In this document: piece by piece, positions 1 to 8,808 of the stretch
Layout of the letters: every line of letters starts with the position of its first letter
Position numbering within the stretch: position 1 is the stretch's first letter
Source of the DNA: Sutcliffiella horikoshii
GTDB lineage: Bacteria > Bacillota > Bacilli > Bacillales > Bacillaceae_I
Direction of reading: 5' to 3'
NCBI RefSeq assembly: GCF_019931755.1
Contig: NZ_CP082918.1
Location: forward strand, 2,894,001-2,958,000
Length of the DNA: 64,000 nt
Notes under the pieces: model-generated
What the model was told of the DNA's origin: nothing
Seen by the model: only the letters and a program-made list of their open reading frames with translations
The model's database searches: none
Translations under genes and position numbers: made by a program

Positions 1-317
1 CGGACTTTTTGCTCCAGTTCTTCAAGCTTCCCTTCTCCAAAGATGTCTATATCCCAATCGAAACGAGGCTTATCTTCCCGCTTAGGGGCTGGAGCGCTCT
101 CTCTCCGATAATCTTCATAATCTTCTTGCCTTTGGGATGCCTGTGTGACAGTTTGCTGGCGTTGGCGTTGTTTTTGCCTTTGTTGTTGCTGCTGTTTTTG
201 CTGCTGTTTTTGCTGCTGTTCTTCTTTTTTGTCCCCTTTAAAAAGGGTGGAGAAGATACCAAGCAGCACAAAAATTAGCCAAGGCGCCTGCTGAAGGATA
301 TCAAAAATCCATTCCAT
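1..317 (-). CDS. Small membrane-anchored Gln-rich protein, 3' end outside window
   Basis: The frame starts at ATG 317 behind a GGGAGG ribosome-binding site (about 328-333) and runs off the left edge after 105 codons. Residues 11-26 are hydrophobic and would form one membrane anchor. Residues 30-55 are almost only Gln, Lys and Arg, followed by an acidic and aromatic stretch. It lies 75 bp downstream of floA, on the same strand, the position of yqfB in B. subtilis, so it is probably the third gene of the nfeD-floA operon. The homology and the function are not established from the sequence. Confidence 0.7.
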   Translation of the reverse strand, partial: MEWIFDILQQAPWLIFVLLGIFSTLFKGDKKEEQQQKQQQKQQQQQRQKQRQRQQTVTQASQRQEDYEDYRRESAPAPKREDKPRFDWDIDIFGEGKLEELEQKV

Positions 318-392
318 TTGCACATCATCCTCCCTTCCTTAAAAGGAGTTGCAGGAAAAGAGCTAATTCTTTTCCTGCTTATTCTTTCTTGC

Positions 393-1382
393 TTACTTTT
401 CACCGTCTTCTGGGCTATCTGTCAGTTTGCCGATAGAATCTCTCATATCCGTATCAGCTGTAATGTTCTTGATATTCATATAGTCCATTACTCCGATGTT
501 GCCAGAACGTAATGCTTCTGCCATCGCAAGTGGTACTTCTGCTTCTGCTTCCACAACTTTTGCACGCATTTCTTCTACGCGAGCACGCATTTCTTGTTCT
601 TGTGCAACGGCCATTGCACGACGTTCTTCTGCTTTTGCTTGTGCAATTTTCTTATCCGCTTCCGCTTGGTCAGTTTGTAATTCTGCTCCAATGTTTTTCC
701 CGATATCAATGTCCGCAATATCAATGGACAGGATTTCAAATGCTGTACCTGCATCCAAACCTTTTGATAAAACAGTTTGGGAGATCATATCAGGGTTTTC
801 AAGCACTTTCTTATGATCTTTAGCAGAACCGATTGTACTTACAATACCTTCACCTACACGGGCGATAACTGTTTCTTCACCAGCACCACCGACAAGGCGT
901 TCAATGTTTGCACGAACAGTAATACGAGCTTTTGCTTTCACTTCAATTCCGTCCATCGCCACACCGGCAATGAAAGGTGTCTCAATAACTTTAGGGTTAA
1001 CAGACATCTGTACTGCTTCTAATACGTCACGGCCTGCTAAATCAATCGCTGCCGCACGCTCGAAAGTCAATTCGATGTTCGCACGTTGTGCCGCAATAAG
1101 TGCGTTTACTACACGGTCAACATTACCACCTGCTAAGTAATGACTCTCTAATTGGTTCGTTGAAACCGCTAAACCTGCTTTATGCGCTTTAATTAACGGG
1201 TTGATTACACGACTAGGAATAACACGTCTTAATCTCATCCCTACAAGCGTGAAAATACTTACTCTAACCCCAGCTGCCAATGCAGAAATCCACAGCATAA
1301 CTGGTACAAATGTAAGTAATACAGATAAAAAGATAATCCCAAGAACAACTGCTAATAAAATAATTAAAGTACCTGGATCCAT
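393..1382 (-). CDS. floA: Flotillin-like membrane scaffold protein FloA
   Basis: A 329-residue protein with a hydrophobic hairpin at about residues 5-40, then a long SPFH/flotillin region and a coiled-coil rich in Ala, Glu, Arg and Lys (about 230-290). Length, N-terminal hairpin and the repeated [20 protein letters not shown] pattern fit FloA (YqfA). FloA forms functional membrane microdomains that organise signalling and secretion at the inner face of the membrane. It follows nfeD by 20 bp and shares its operon, as in B. subtilis, so it should be induced by cell-envelope stress through the sigma-W type promoter at 2795-2820. Confidence 0.95.
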   Translation of the reverse strand: MDPGTLIILLAVVLGIIFLSVLLTFVPVMLWISALAAGVRVSIFTLVGMRLRRVIPSRVINPLIKAHKAGLAVSTNQLESHYLAGGNVDRVVNALIAAQRANIELTFERAAAIDLAGRDVLEAVQMSVNPKVIETPFIAGVAMDGIEVKAKARITVRANIERLVGGAGEETVIARVGEGIVSTIGSAKDHKKVLENPDMISQTVLSKGLDAGTAFEILSIDIADIDIGKNIGAELQTDQAEADKKIAQAKAEERRAMAVAQEQEMRARVEEMRAKVVEAEAEVPLAMAEALRSGNIGVMDYMNIKNITADTDMRDSIGKLTDSPEDGEK

Positions 1383-1402
1383 AATAAAATTCCTCCTAAA
1401 TA

Positions 1403-2740
1403 TTATTCAACAGAATGGATTTCCCGTACGACAATACGAGAGCCTTCCGCTTTTACAATTCTCACTTTTTTGTTTGCTCCTATAAAGTTCCCCTCTGTGA
1501 CAACATCAATTCTTTCTTCGTTGATAACAGCGGTTCCTGCAGGCCTTAGCGGTGTCATTGTGACGCCTTCCTGCCCTACCAATTCAATCCTGGATACATT
1601 TGATACATATCCTTGCTCTGTATTGGTGGAATCACGGAGTACTATCCGGTCAAACAATCGAATCTTCTTACCAAATACCGTAAACAACAATACCATCGCA
1701 ATAATCGTTACAAGCATAGCAATCAATAAGGATAACCCCATTCCTGCAATATCATCTGTTGCCAAAAAGAAACTCGTCACTACAGCACCAAGGCCAAGTA
1801 TTCCAAGTATCCCTCCCGGCACAAAGAGCTCTAAGACAATGAGCACGACTCCTACCACAAATAGAATGATTGTTTCCATTCCTGCAAGCCCTGCCACCAT
1901 GTGTCCGTAAAAGAATAACAATAAGGCACTGATTCCCATCGCACCAGGAATGCCGAATCCCGGGGAGTACAGTTCAAGTACCAATCCAAGTGATCCTATT
2001 GATAAAAGGATTGGAACAACAACGGGATTGGTCAAAAATCTTGCTACATTTTCGGCAAATGTAACTTCTGAGGTAACAACCTCGGCATCCTCATAGCCTA
2101 ATTCATTTAGTAAGGCTTCCAGATTAGCTACAGTTCCTTCTGAATATCCTACTTCAAGCGCAGAAGACGCTCCAAGCGTAACAAGGTCCCCTTTAGGTGC
2201 CCCAACGTCAGGAAGATCTAAGTCTTTATCTGCCATCCCAATCGCATATTTGGGATCACGATCATTAGATTCCGCTGCATTTTGCATTTCTCTTAACCAA
2301 AAGGATTGTGCTTTATCTTCTGCTGCACTTCCATCTCCGGTAATAACAGCCGCTGCTCCCATGGAAGCGTTCGGTGTCATGTAGATTTCGTCAGCATATA
2401 AAGCCAAATAAGCTCCTGCAGACAATGCCTGACTGTTGACAAATGCAACTGTCGGGACGGATGTCCCTTCGAATTTATTCGCTATCTCCGTGGCTGCATC
2501 GACCAATCCACCCGGTGTATGGATATCAAAGACTATCAAGTCTGCTCCATCGTCCTCAGCAGTTTGTATGGACCTGTTAATAAAAGACAAAAGTCCCTTT
2601 TCAACCGTTCCATTTACCGGTATAACATGAACAAGCTTCTCGGCACTGCTCGTGTGTGATGGTAAAAGCGGTAATGCCGATAAAATAAGTGCAAGTACAA
2701 ACGCGCTAACATAACTAATTCGAAGAACTTTTTTCATCAT
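1403..2740 (-). CDS. yqeZ: NfeD-family membrane-bound serine protease
   Basis: A 445-residue long-form NfeD protein. Residues 1-30 are a signal or anchor segment. About 35-215 is a ClpP/crotonase-like protease domain with the GGLVDAA oxyanion-type loop and an ALSAGAY motif containing the likely nucleophilic Ser. Four or five membrane segments follow (about 235-370), and the last 70 residues are the OB-fold NfeD domain. NfeD proteins work with flotillins at the membrane; here floA is directly downstream. Two ATG codons in tandem (2740 and 2737) follow GGAGAGGAGGAC; I kept the first. A sigma-W type promoter lies 55 bp upstream. Confidence 0.93.
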   Translation of the reverse strand: MMKKVLRISYVSAFVLALILSALPLLPSHTSSAEKLVHVIPVNGTVEKGLLSFINRSIQTAEDDGADLIVFDIHTPGGLVDAATEIANKFEGTSVPTVAFVNSQALSAGAYLALYADEIYMTPNASMGAAAVITGDGSAAEDKAQSFWLREMQNAAESNDRDPKYAIGMADKDLDLPDVGAPKGDLVTLGASSALEVGYSEGTVANLEALLNELGYEDAEVVTSEVTFAENVARFLTNPVVVPILLSIGSLGLVLELYSPGFGIPGAMGISALLLFFYGHMVAGLAGMETIILFVVGVVLIVLELFVPGGILGILGLGAVVTSFFLATDDIAGMGLSLLIAMLVTIIAMVLLFTVFGKKIRLFDRIVLRDSTNTEQGYVSNVSRIELVGQEGVTMTPLRPAGTAVINEERIDVVTEGNFIGANKKVRIVKAEGSRIVVREIHSVE

Positions 2741-2794
2741 GTCCTCCTCTCCAAAACCTTTTCATATTTTATAATCACCGTATCCAGTATGTAA

Positions 2795-2820
2795 TACGCA
2801 CGAAAAACCTTAAAGTTTCA
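2795..2820 (-). promoter_or_regulatory. Sigma-W type promoter of nfeD-floA
   Basis: On the minus strand TGAAAC (2820-2815) is followed by exactly 16 bases and CGTA (2798-2795). This is the textbook -35/-10 pair for the ECF factor sigma-W, at the right distance from the nfeD start (2740). The homologous operon in B. subtilis belongs to the sigma-W regulon. Confidence 0.85.
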
Positions 2821-2928
2821 CTATGGTGAATTTTTTTTGAATGTAAATTTAAAAGTGTGGCGGATATGTGAACAAAAATGAATGTGAAGGAGTTGAAAGG
2901 GATTTTCTAAACAACTTGCTTTACTTAA

Positions 2929-2962
2929 AAAATAGCACCTTACATAGGTAAGGTGCTATTTT
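2929..2962 (-). terminator. Intrinsic terminator of rpsU-yqeY
   Basis: Perfect 15-bp inverted repeat (AAAATAGCACCTTAC, loop ATAG) just after the yqeY stop codon, flanked by A/T runs. It separates the ribosomal operon from the nfeD promoter. Confidence 0.85.
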
Positions 2963-2968
2963 GGGTTT

Positions 2969-3412
2969 TTATGAAAGATGTTGTTGTACAAGTTTGTTAA
3001 CAAGGCTACCGTCCGCTTTGCCTTTAACTTTAGGCATAAGTGCTCCCATTACTTTACCCATGTCAGCTTTCGAAGTAGCGTTCACATCAGCAATCGTCTG
3101 TTGGACGATTGCTGATAGTTCGTCTTCTGATAACTGCTCAGGCATATAATGTTCAACTATTGCAATTTCACCCTGTAATTTATGAACCAAGTCTTCACGA
3201 CCGGCTTTATCAAATTCTTGGAGGGAGTCTTTACGTTGCTTTAATTCACGAGACAATACGGTAAGTTCTTCCTCTTCAGATAAGTCTCTGCCGTGCTTGA
3301 TCGATTCGTTCTGAATCGAAGACTTAACCATTCGGAGTACGGAAAGCTTCTCTTTGTCCTTATCCTTCATAGCTTGCTTAATATCGGTATTTAAACGCTC
3401 GAGAAGACTCAT
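2969..3412 (-). CDS. yqeY: GatB/YqeY domain protein
   Basis: 147 residues forming the stand-alone GatB/YqeY fold: charged helices in the N-terminal half (about 1-65) and a C-terminal helical domain with the conserved [20 protein letters not shown] stretch (about 118-137). The domain is the tRNA-binding tail of GatB amidotransferase; the free-standing protein has no settled function. It starts 15 bp after rpsU and is cotranscribed with it. Confidence 0.93.
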   Translation of the reverse strand: MSLLERLNTDIKQAMKDKDKEKLSVLRMVKSSIQNESIKHGRDLSEEEELTVLSRELKQRKDSLQEFDKAGREDLVHKLQGEIAIVEHYMPEQLSEDELSAIVQQTIADVNATSKADMGKVMGALMPKVKGKADGSLVNKLVQQHLS

Positions 3413-3427
3413 TCTTACACCCTCTTG

Positions 3428-3601
3428 TTAAAATTTACGCTTTCTAGCAGCTTCAGACTTCTTCTTGCGTCTTACGCTTGGTTTTTCATAGAATTCACGC
3501 TTTCTTGCTTCTTGCAACGTTCCAGTCTTTGAAACTGAACGTTTGAAACGGCGAAGAGCATCTTCAAGCGATTCGTTTTTACGAACAACTGTTTTTGACA
3601 T
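3428..3601 (-). CDS. rpsU: 30S ribosomal protein S21
   Basis: 57 residues starting [20 protein letters not shown], with the very basic C-terminus [14 protein letters not shown] typical of bS21. The start at 3601 follows GGAGGGAGGG with seven bases between; in-frame codons further upstream are excluded because they precede this site. bS21 binds the 30S platform near the anti-Shine-Dalgarno end of 16S rRNA. First gene of rpsU-yqeY, transcribed from the strong promoter at 3696-3724. Confidence 0.97.
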   Translation of the reverse strand: MSKTVVRKNESLEDALRRFKRSVSKTGTLQEARKREFYEKPSVRRKKKSEAARKRKF

Positions 3602-3695
3602 TCTAATTCCCTCCCTCCAGAACAACCACTAACATTTTCAGAAAAAACATGATCCCATAAATGCAAAAAAGCATGTATAGAACATGTACTTACCA

Positions 3696-3724
3696 ATTAT
3701 AATATATTCACTATAGCTGGTCAA
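3696..3724 (-). promoter_or_regulatory. Vegetative promoter of rpsU
   Basis: On the minus strand TTGACC (3724-3719), 17-bp spacer, perfect TATAAT (3701-3696), about 95 bp upstream of rpsU. Near-consensus sigma-A promoter, as expected for a ribosomal protein gene. Confidence 0.85.
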
Positions 3725-3757
3725 CAATTATAAGGAAATGCTTTAAAACATTCTACT

Positions 3758-4321
3758 TTAACTATTATTCCGATATAGGTTTATCACCTTAGAATCCTTG
3801 CCTGCCAACATGTATTGCGATCTTCCCAGATAGAGGGGGATCGAAAGTTTTTCCCAGTCAGGCAGCCCATTTTCGGCAAATAGTCCTTTATCCTTGTAAA
3901 ATCCGGTCATCTCCCCCACAAACCAGTCATGATCTCCATATGTTTGCTGGTCCATCAATTTGCATTCATAGGCAATGTACGCTTCTTTTAGGATAGGTGC
4001 GGAAACTGTTTTTCCTTGTTCGAATTCTATATTCAGTTCTTCGAATTTATTATGCTCTTTTCCTGTAAGCATACCAGACTGTTGTATGTAATGTGCGAAC
4101 TTTTCCGGCACAAAGTTAATCGCGAACTCTTTAGAGTTTTGGATTAAATAATGGGTGTATCTCTCCTTTGCAATTGCAACTCCATAGATAGGCGGTTCAT
4201 ATGATATGTAGCTATGCCAACCTGCAGCCATGATATTTTGTTCTCCGTTCCATTTAGCAGTTACCAGGGCTACCATGCCTGGATAGCTATGCATTACGGT
4301 ATTTGTCGTCCACTCTCTCAT
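3758..4321 (-). CDS. Flavin reductase-like (FMN-binding split barrel) protein
   Basis: 187 residues from ATG 4321, which follows GGGGAGA by eight bases. The pattern PGMVALVTAKWNGEQN ... GWHSYISYEPPIYGVAI ... EFAINFV matches the flavin-reductase-like/flavoredoxin family, which binds FMN in a split barrel and uses NAD(P)H or serves as a flavin carrier. The native substrate cannot be read from sequence. It is divergent from the transporter gene at 4390 with starts about 70 bp apart, so the two may share a regulatory region. B. subtilis has no gene at this spot between rpsU and yqeW. Confidence 0.8.
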   Translation of the reverse strand: MREWTTNTVMHSYPGMVALVTAKWNGEQNIMAAGWHSYISYEPPIYGVAIAKERYTHYLIQNSKEFAINFVPEKFAHYIQQSGMLTGKEHNKFEELNIEFEQGKTVSAPILKEAYIAYECKLMDQQTYGDHDWFVGEMTGFYKDKGLFAENGLPDWEKLSIPLYLGRSQYMLAGKDSKVINLYRNNS

Positions 4322-4389
4322 ATGTACAATCTCCCCTCTTCTTTTCTGGTCATTCTTGTCCACCACCAGCATATATTGTGATAGAGGTG

Positions 4390-5316
4390 ATGGGCTTGTT
4401 TTCTATTATAACGTTATTGGCTGTTTACTTAGCGATTTTTTTAATTGGAATGACCGTTATGAGGTCAGGGCTGCTTCAACTGTCCGAGGAGAGAACAAAA
4501 GGCTATCTCACCAAGTTCACGGATATGCCTTGGAAAGGCTTGTTGATTGGGATATTGATTACAGGCCTTTTGCAGAGTAGCTCTGCTGTTATGGTTATTA
4601 CTGTCGGTTTGGTGGCTGCTGGCTATTTAACCTTCTATCAGTCCATTGGCATCATGCTTGGCAGCAACATCGGGTCCACTTTCATTACAGAGCTCATTAC
4701 TATAGATATTTCACAGCTGATCTTCCCGATGCTGATTATCGGATTTTTATTTTTATTTTCTAAAAAGAAATTACCCTTTAGTTTCGGTTCTACGTTGTTT
4801 GGTCTCGGTTGCTTATTTGTCGCGATGAACGGGTTCGAATCATTAGCGATACCTCTGGCAGGCTTTCCGTCTGTGCAGGATATGCTTGCGATGACCAATG
4901 ACCACCACCTATTCGGGGTAGGGATTGGGACGCTGCTTACAGCCATCATCCAGTCAAGCTCTGCTACAACCGGTATCAGCATGAGCTTTTTAAATAATGA
5001 CCTGTTATCTCTTCCTGCAGGGATTGCGATTATGCTTGGTGCTAATATCGGAACGTGTGTGACTGCTTATTTGGCTAGTATTGGTTCGATCCGGGAGGCC
5101 AAGTTAACAGCTTATGCACATATTTGGTTGAATGTAATTGGGGTGGCGGTGTTTTTCCCTTTGATTCCTTTGTTGGGTGGACTTGTGGAGTTGCTTGCTT
5201 CCAGTGCTGACGTTCAGTTGGCTCATTCGAGTTTGATCTTTAATGTGATAAGTTCTGCTTTGGTGTTGCCGTTTGTGCGGCCTTTTGCGCGGTTTGTGGA
5301 GAGGTTGCATGGTTGA
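4390..5316 (+). CDS. yqeW: Na/Pi-cotransporter-like membrane protein
   Basis: 308 residues, nearly all in membrane segments. It contains two copies of the QSSSA signature (GLLQSSSAVMV and AIIQSSSATTG), each followed by a GANIG/GSNIG motif, which is the inverted-repeat core of the Na+/phosphate symporter (NptA/PNaS) family. It lacks the C-terminal PhoU-like domain of longer members. The position next to rpsU equals yqeW. Transported anion unproven. ATG 4390 abuts the AGAGGTG site; an in-frame TTG at 4396 has better spacing and may be the real start. Confidence 0.88.
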   Translation: MGLFSIITLLAVYLAIFLIGMTVMRSGLLQLSEERTKGYLTKFTDMPWKGLLIGILITGLLQSSSAVMVITVGLVAAGYLTFYQSIGIMLGSNIGSTFITELITIDISQLIFPMLIIGFLFLFSKKKLPFSFGSTLFGLGCLFVAMNGFESLAIPLAGFPSVQDMLAMTNDHHLFGVGIGTLLTAIIQSSSATTGISMSFLNNDLLSLPAGIAIMLGANIGTCVTAYLASIGSIREAKLTAYAHIWLNVIGVAVFFPLIPLLGGLVELLASSADVQLAHSSLIFNVISSALVLPFVRPFARFVERLHG

Positions 5317-5370
5317 ATTTTTAGACTGTTTGGTGGGGCTGGTGGTTGGTGGGGGCATTGGGGGCCGTTT

Positions 5371-5780
5371 TCTACGACCGTTTGCGGAGATTTGTTGCCT
5401 GTTTGGGCTTAGAGAGGCGTTCTCTACGTCCGTTTTCTGATATTTGTTGCCTGTTCGGGCTTAGAGAGGTGTTCTCTACGACCGTTTGTAGTGATTTGTT
5501 GCCTGTTCGGGCTTATAGATTCCTTTTATTTACTTCTATACGACCATTTGCCAAGTTTTGTACCTTATTCGAGCTTATAGAACCGCTCTATACGACCGTT
5601 TGCCATGATTTCTAACTTGTTCGGGCTTATAGAACCCTTCTATACGACCGTTTGCTAAGATATCTAACCTATTCGGGCTTATAGAACCCTTCTATACGAC
5701 CGTTTTCCATGATTTCTAACTTGTTCGGGCTTATAGGTTCCTTTTATCCTCCTACACAACCATTCCCTACTATTAGGTCA
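5371..5780. repeat. Degenerate 52-bp tandem repeat array, 7 units plus a decayed eighth
   Basis: Units start at 5371, 5423, 5475, 5536, 5588, 5640 and 5692, with a decayed piece from 5751. Five units are exactly 52 bp; the third and seventh carry 9- and 7-bp insertions. Conserved blocks are TACGACCGTTTG, a middle block GATTTCTAACTTGTT or GATTTGTTGCCTGTT, and CGGGCTTATAGA. Each unit junction is an inverted repeat (TATAGA...TCTATA or TAGAGA...TCTCTA). No gene is supported here; the frame open across units 1-5 reads repeat, with no ribosome-binding site. Confidence 0.9.
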
Positions 5781-5796
5781 CATAGAACAATCAAAA

Positions 5797-5838
5797 AAAA
5801 GCACTCCCCCAAGCAGAAATGCTCTAGAGAGTGCTTTT
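5797..5838 (-). terminator. Intrinsic terminator of deoC
   Basis: AAAAGCACTC / GAGTGCTTTT stem right after the deoC stop, followed on the minus strand by eight T residues. Confidence 0.85.
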
Positions 5839-5843
5839 ATCAT

Positions 5844-6515
5844 CTAATAATCAGTATCAGCTGTTAATCCTTTAACAATAGCGATACCAGAGCTTGCTCC
5901 GATACGTGTAGCTCCAGCTGCGATCATTTCTTCTGCACCTTTTGCATCACGAACACCACCGGAAGCTTTTACTCCGATTTCAGGTCCTACAGTTTGTCTC
6001 ATTAGAGCTATGTCTGCAACAGTTGCTCCTCCAGTAGAGAAACCAGTGGAAGTTTTCACATAGTCAGCTCCAGCTTTTACAGCCAACTGGCATGCTCTTA
6101 CTTTTTCTTCGTTTGTTAGCAGGCAAGTTTCGATGATGACTTTAGTCAAAGCGCGGCCTTTAGCTGCGTCTACAACTGCACGGATGTCACGTTCTACTAG
6201 CTCATCGTCACCGTCTTTAAGAGCGCTGATGTTGATAACCATGTCCACTTCAGTGGCACCGTTTTCAATCGCATTAGTTGTTTCGAATGCCTTCACTTCT
6301 GGAGTGTTAGCTCCTAGAGGGAATCCAATTACTGTACAAACTTTAACATTGCTTCCTTCTAAAAGTTCTGCAGATGTCTTTACCCAAGTCGGGTTAACAC
6401 AGACAGATGCAAAGTTATATTCTCTTGCTTCTTGGCAAAGTACTTCTACTTGTTCTTTTTTTGTATCGGCTTTCAATAATGTATGATCAATCATTTCTCC
6501 AATGTTTGTATGCAT
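5844..6515 (-). CDS. deoC: Deoxyribose-phosphate aldolase
   Basis: 223 residues of a class I aldolase TIM barrel that splits 2-deoxyribose-5-phosphate into acetaldehyde and glyceraldehyde-3-phosphate in deoxynucleoside catabolism. The Schiff-base Lys154 sits in [10 protein letters not shown], with Lys183 in GVKASGGVR and Asp91 in EVDMVIN. ATG 6515 has seven bases to AAAGGAG; ATG 6521 has only one, so I prefer 6515. It stands alone, without nucleoside permease or phosphorylase genes, inserted between yqeW and mtaB where B. subtilis has none. A palindromic operator lies over its start site. Confidence 0.97.
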   Translation of the reverse strand: MHTNIGEMIDHTLLKADTKKEQVEVLCQEAREYNFASVCVNPTWVKTSAELLEGSNVKVCTVIGFPLGANTPEVKAFETTNAIENGATEVDMVINISALKDGDDELVERDIRAVVDAAKGRALTKVIIETCLLTNEEKVRACQLAVKAGADYVKTSTGFSTGGATVADIALMRQTVGPEIGVKASGGVRDAKGAEEMIAAGATRIGASSGIAIVKGLTADTDY

Positions 6516-6536
6516 GTTCATACTCCTTTCAATTTA

Positions 6537-6583
6537 AGAGGTCTGACCTCTAACATCATAACATGATTCCATTATTTTGGCGA
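6537..6583 (-). promoter_or_regulatory. deoC promoter with palindromic operator
   Basis: Minus-strand TCGCCA (6583-6578), 17-bp spacer, TATGAT (6560-6555). Immediately downstream is the perfect palindrome AGAGGTCTGACCTCT (6537-6551), covering the probable transcription start. Such a GGTC-N-GACC core is typical of GntR/FadR-type repressor sites. No candidate repressor gene is in the window. Confidence 0.7.
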
Positions 6584-6625
6584 GTACAATGTTAGTATTG
6601 CCTGCAACTTTTTCTTCACGACAAA

Positions 6626-6655
6626 AAAGTGACTCCATAATAATGGAATCACTCT
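6626..6655 (-). terminator. Intrinsic terminator of the dnaK-mtaB operon
   Basis: GTGACTCCAT / ATGGAATCAC stem (one mismatch, loop AATA), followed on the minus strand by a TTTTTT run; 10 bp past the mtaB stop. Confidence 0.75.
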
Positions 6656-6665
6656 CTTTATTTTC

Positions 6666-8030
6666 TTATGAACTTAAACGAATATTCTCTTCTTCAATTC
6701 GTGGCGCATCTTCAAGCACGCGAACGAATTGCCCTTCGTTGTAAGGATATCCAGCTTTAGCAATTTTTACTTTAACAAGCTTTCCAACCATTTCTTCTGT
6801 TGCAGGAAAAACAACTTTTAGATAGTTGTCTGTGTAACCTACATATAAGCCTTGGTCTGGTGCTTCTTTGTAGATTTCTTCCGGAATGACTTCTAATACT
6901 TCATCTTCAAAAGTGGAAGCATATTCTTTTGCCAGTTGATCAGAGAGTGCAATTAGGCGATGAACTCGCTCATTTTTCACTTCTTCATCTACTTGGTCCG
7001 TCATTCTTGCCGCTGGCGTTCCAGTACGTTTGGAGTACGGGAATACATGCAGCTCAGAGAATTTATGTTCTTTGATGAAGTTATATGTTTCCATGAACTC
7101 TTCTTCTGTTTCACCAGGGAAGCCGACGATAACATCGGATGTGATTGCAAGTCCAGGTAATGCTTCTTTCAATCGGTCCAAACGCTCTGCAAAGAATTCC
7201 ATCGTGTATTTACGACGCATTCTTTTTAGAACCGTATTAGATGCAGATTGGATTGGAATATGAAGGTGGCGAACAATTTTATCGGAGTTGTTCAGCACTT
7301 CAATTACTTCATCCGTGATTTGGCTTGCCTCAATGGATGAGATACGGATACGCTTTAAGCCTTCCACTTTTTCATCCAATTCACGAAGAAGCATTGCGAA
7401 GTTGTAATCCTTCATGTCTTCTCCGTAACCGCCTGTGTGAATTCCAGTCAAGACAATTTCTTTATATCCTGCATCGACCAATTGTTGTGCTTGTGTCACA
7501 ACTTCTTGCGGGTCACGGGAACGCATAAGTCCACGAGCCCAAGGGATGATACAGAAGGTACAGAAATTGTTGCAGCCTTCTTGGATCTTTAGGGAAGCAC
7601 GTGTGCGGTCAGTAAATGCCGGCACGTCCAACTCTTCATAGACACGAGCCTTCATGATGTTTCCTACGCCGTTAATAGGTTGACGCTCTTGCTTGAACTG
7701 CTCGATGTAATCAAGCATTTTCACGCGGTCCTGCGTTCCAACGACGACATCGACTCCGGGAATCGCCATGATTTCTGCAGGAGAAGTTTGTGCGTAACAT
7801 CCAGTTACACAAATAACTGCATCAGGATTTTTACGGATCGCACGACGGATCACCTGACGACTCTTTTTATCCCCAGTATTCGTAACAGTACAGGTATTGA
7901 TGACATACACATCTGCCGTACCTTCGAATTCTGTACGTTCATAATTATTTGCTTTGAAAAGCTGCCAGATCGCTTCTGTTTCATAATGGTTCACTTTACA
8001 CCCTAGTGTGTGAAAGGCAACAGTTGGCAT
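6666..8030 (-). CDS. mtaB: tRNA t6A37 methylthiotransferase MtaB
   Basis: 454 residues with the layout of methylthiotransferases: N-terminal UPF0004 domain with Cys11, Cys47 and Cys78 for an auxiliary Fe-S cluster, a radical-SAM core with CNNFCTFC (Cys153, 157, 160), and a C-terminal TRAM domain (about 370-435). It adds a methylthio group to t6A37 of ANN-reading tRNAs, giving ms2t6A. ATG 8030 is preferred over an in-frame GTG at 8039 because GAGGTGG lies at proper distance from it. Last gene of the heat-shock operon, 10 bp after rsmE. Confidence 0.95.
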   Translation of the reverse strand: MPTVAFHTLGCKVNHYETEAIWQLFKANNYERTEFEGTADVYVINTCTVTNTGDKKSRQVIRRAIRKNPDAVICVTGCYAQTSPAEIMAIPGVDVVVGTQDRVKMLDYIEQFKQERQPINGVGNIMKARVYEELDVPAFTDRTRASLKIQEGCNNFCTFCIIPWARGLMRSRDPQEVVTQAQQLVDAGYKEIVLTGIHTGGYGEDMKDYNFAMLLRELDEKVEGLKRIRISSIEASQITDEVIEVLNNSDKIVRHLHIPIQSASNTVLKRMRRKYTMEFFAERLDRLKEALPGLAITSDVIVGFPGETEEEFMETYNFIKEHKFSELHVFPYSKRTGTPAARMTDQVDEEVKNERVHRLIALSDQLAKEYASTFEDEVLEVIPEEIYKEAPDQGLYVGYTDNYLKVVFPATEEMVGKLVKVKIAKAGYPYNEGQFVRVLEDAPRIEEENIRLSS

Positions 8031-8040
8031 GTTTTCCACC

Positions 8041-8793
8041 TCACATTAATTCAAAATGATACGAAATCGCGGCAAGCACATATAGCGGTGCCGTTTCCGT
8101 TCTTAATATTCTTGGCCCAAGCGCGCAAGGAACAAAGCCATGTTCCACCAGTTTATCGATTTCTTTTTCGGTGAGGCCCCCTTCAGGACCGAACACACAA
8201 AGAACCGATTCACCGTGCTTCATGTTTTTTAGGGTGTTCGCAAATGCGGAACTTTCCCCTTCCTTGGCACTCTCTTCATAGGCAACAATTTTATAAGTAT
8301 AGTCTTTGCTCTTCTCTATAAGTTTGGCTAGTGTAGCAGGTTCCTCTACTACAGGTACCATCGAACGATGAGATTGCTCCGCTGCTTCCTTTGCAATCTT
8401 ATTCCAGCGTTCTACTTTCTTTTTGCCTTTTTTTTCATCCCACTTCACAATCGAACGAGCAGCATTAAAAGGGATAAACGACTCTGCTCCGAGTTCTGTT
8501 CCCTTTTGTATCACTAACTCCAATTTATCCCCTTTAGGCAACCCGTTCGCAATCGTAACACGAACCGGAATTTCTGTTTCAGCCTTTATCCATTCTACAA
8601 TATCTGCCACTACCATATCATTGGTAATTTCAGCAATTTTGCAAAGGGCCGTTTGCCTGGTTTCCGAACAGCTGCATAGGAGTTGATCGTCCTCGTTCAT
8701 CCTCATAACTCGAATGATATGATGTACATCTTCCCCTGTGATGGTGATGGATGTTTCATCTATTTGATTGGAGTTAACAAAATAACGTTGCAC
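8041..8793 (-). CDS. rsmE: 16S rRNA m3U1498 methyltransferase
   Basis: 250 residues. N-terminal PUA-like domain (MQRYFV start) and C-terminal SPOUT/TrmD-knot domain with the cofactor-loop signatures FGPEGGLTEKEI and LGPRILRTETAPL. It methylates N3 of U1498 in 16S rRNA. I chose GTG 8793, which lies nine bases after GAGG and gives the family N-terminus; an in-frame GTG at 8802 sits on top of the ribosome-binding site. Follows prmA by 15 bp. Confidence 0.95.
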   Translation of the reverse strand: MQRYFVNSNQIDETSITITGEDVHHIIRVMRMNEDDQLLCSCSETRQTALCKIAEITNDMVVADIVEWIKAETEIPVRVTIANGLPKGDKLELVIQKGTELGAESFIPFNAARSIVKWDEKKGKKKVERWNKIAKEAAEQSHRSMVPVVEEPATLAKLIEKSKDYTYKIVAYEESAKEGESSAFANTLKNMKHGESVLCVFGPEGGLTEKEIDKLVEHGFVPCALGPRILRTETAPLYVLAAISYHFELM

Positions 8794-8808
8794 GATCTTC
8801 ACCCTCGC

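Noticed and set aside
9..278. Hydrophobic plus-strand frame at the left edge
   Set aside because: It is the antisense of the Gln/Lys-rich gene at 1-317; CAG/CAA codons read as Leu and Phe on the other strand.
5346..5615. Open frame of 89 codons on the plus strand
   Set aside because: It lies inside the 52-bp tandem array, has no ribosome-binding site, and its sequence is only repeat translated; the inserts in units 3 and 7 break any periodic protein pattern.
5371..5780. CRISPR array
   Set aside because: Units are head to tail with similarity over the whole length; there are no unique spacers of constant size and no cas genes.
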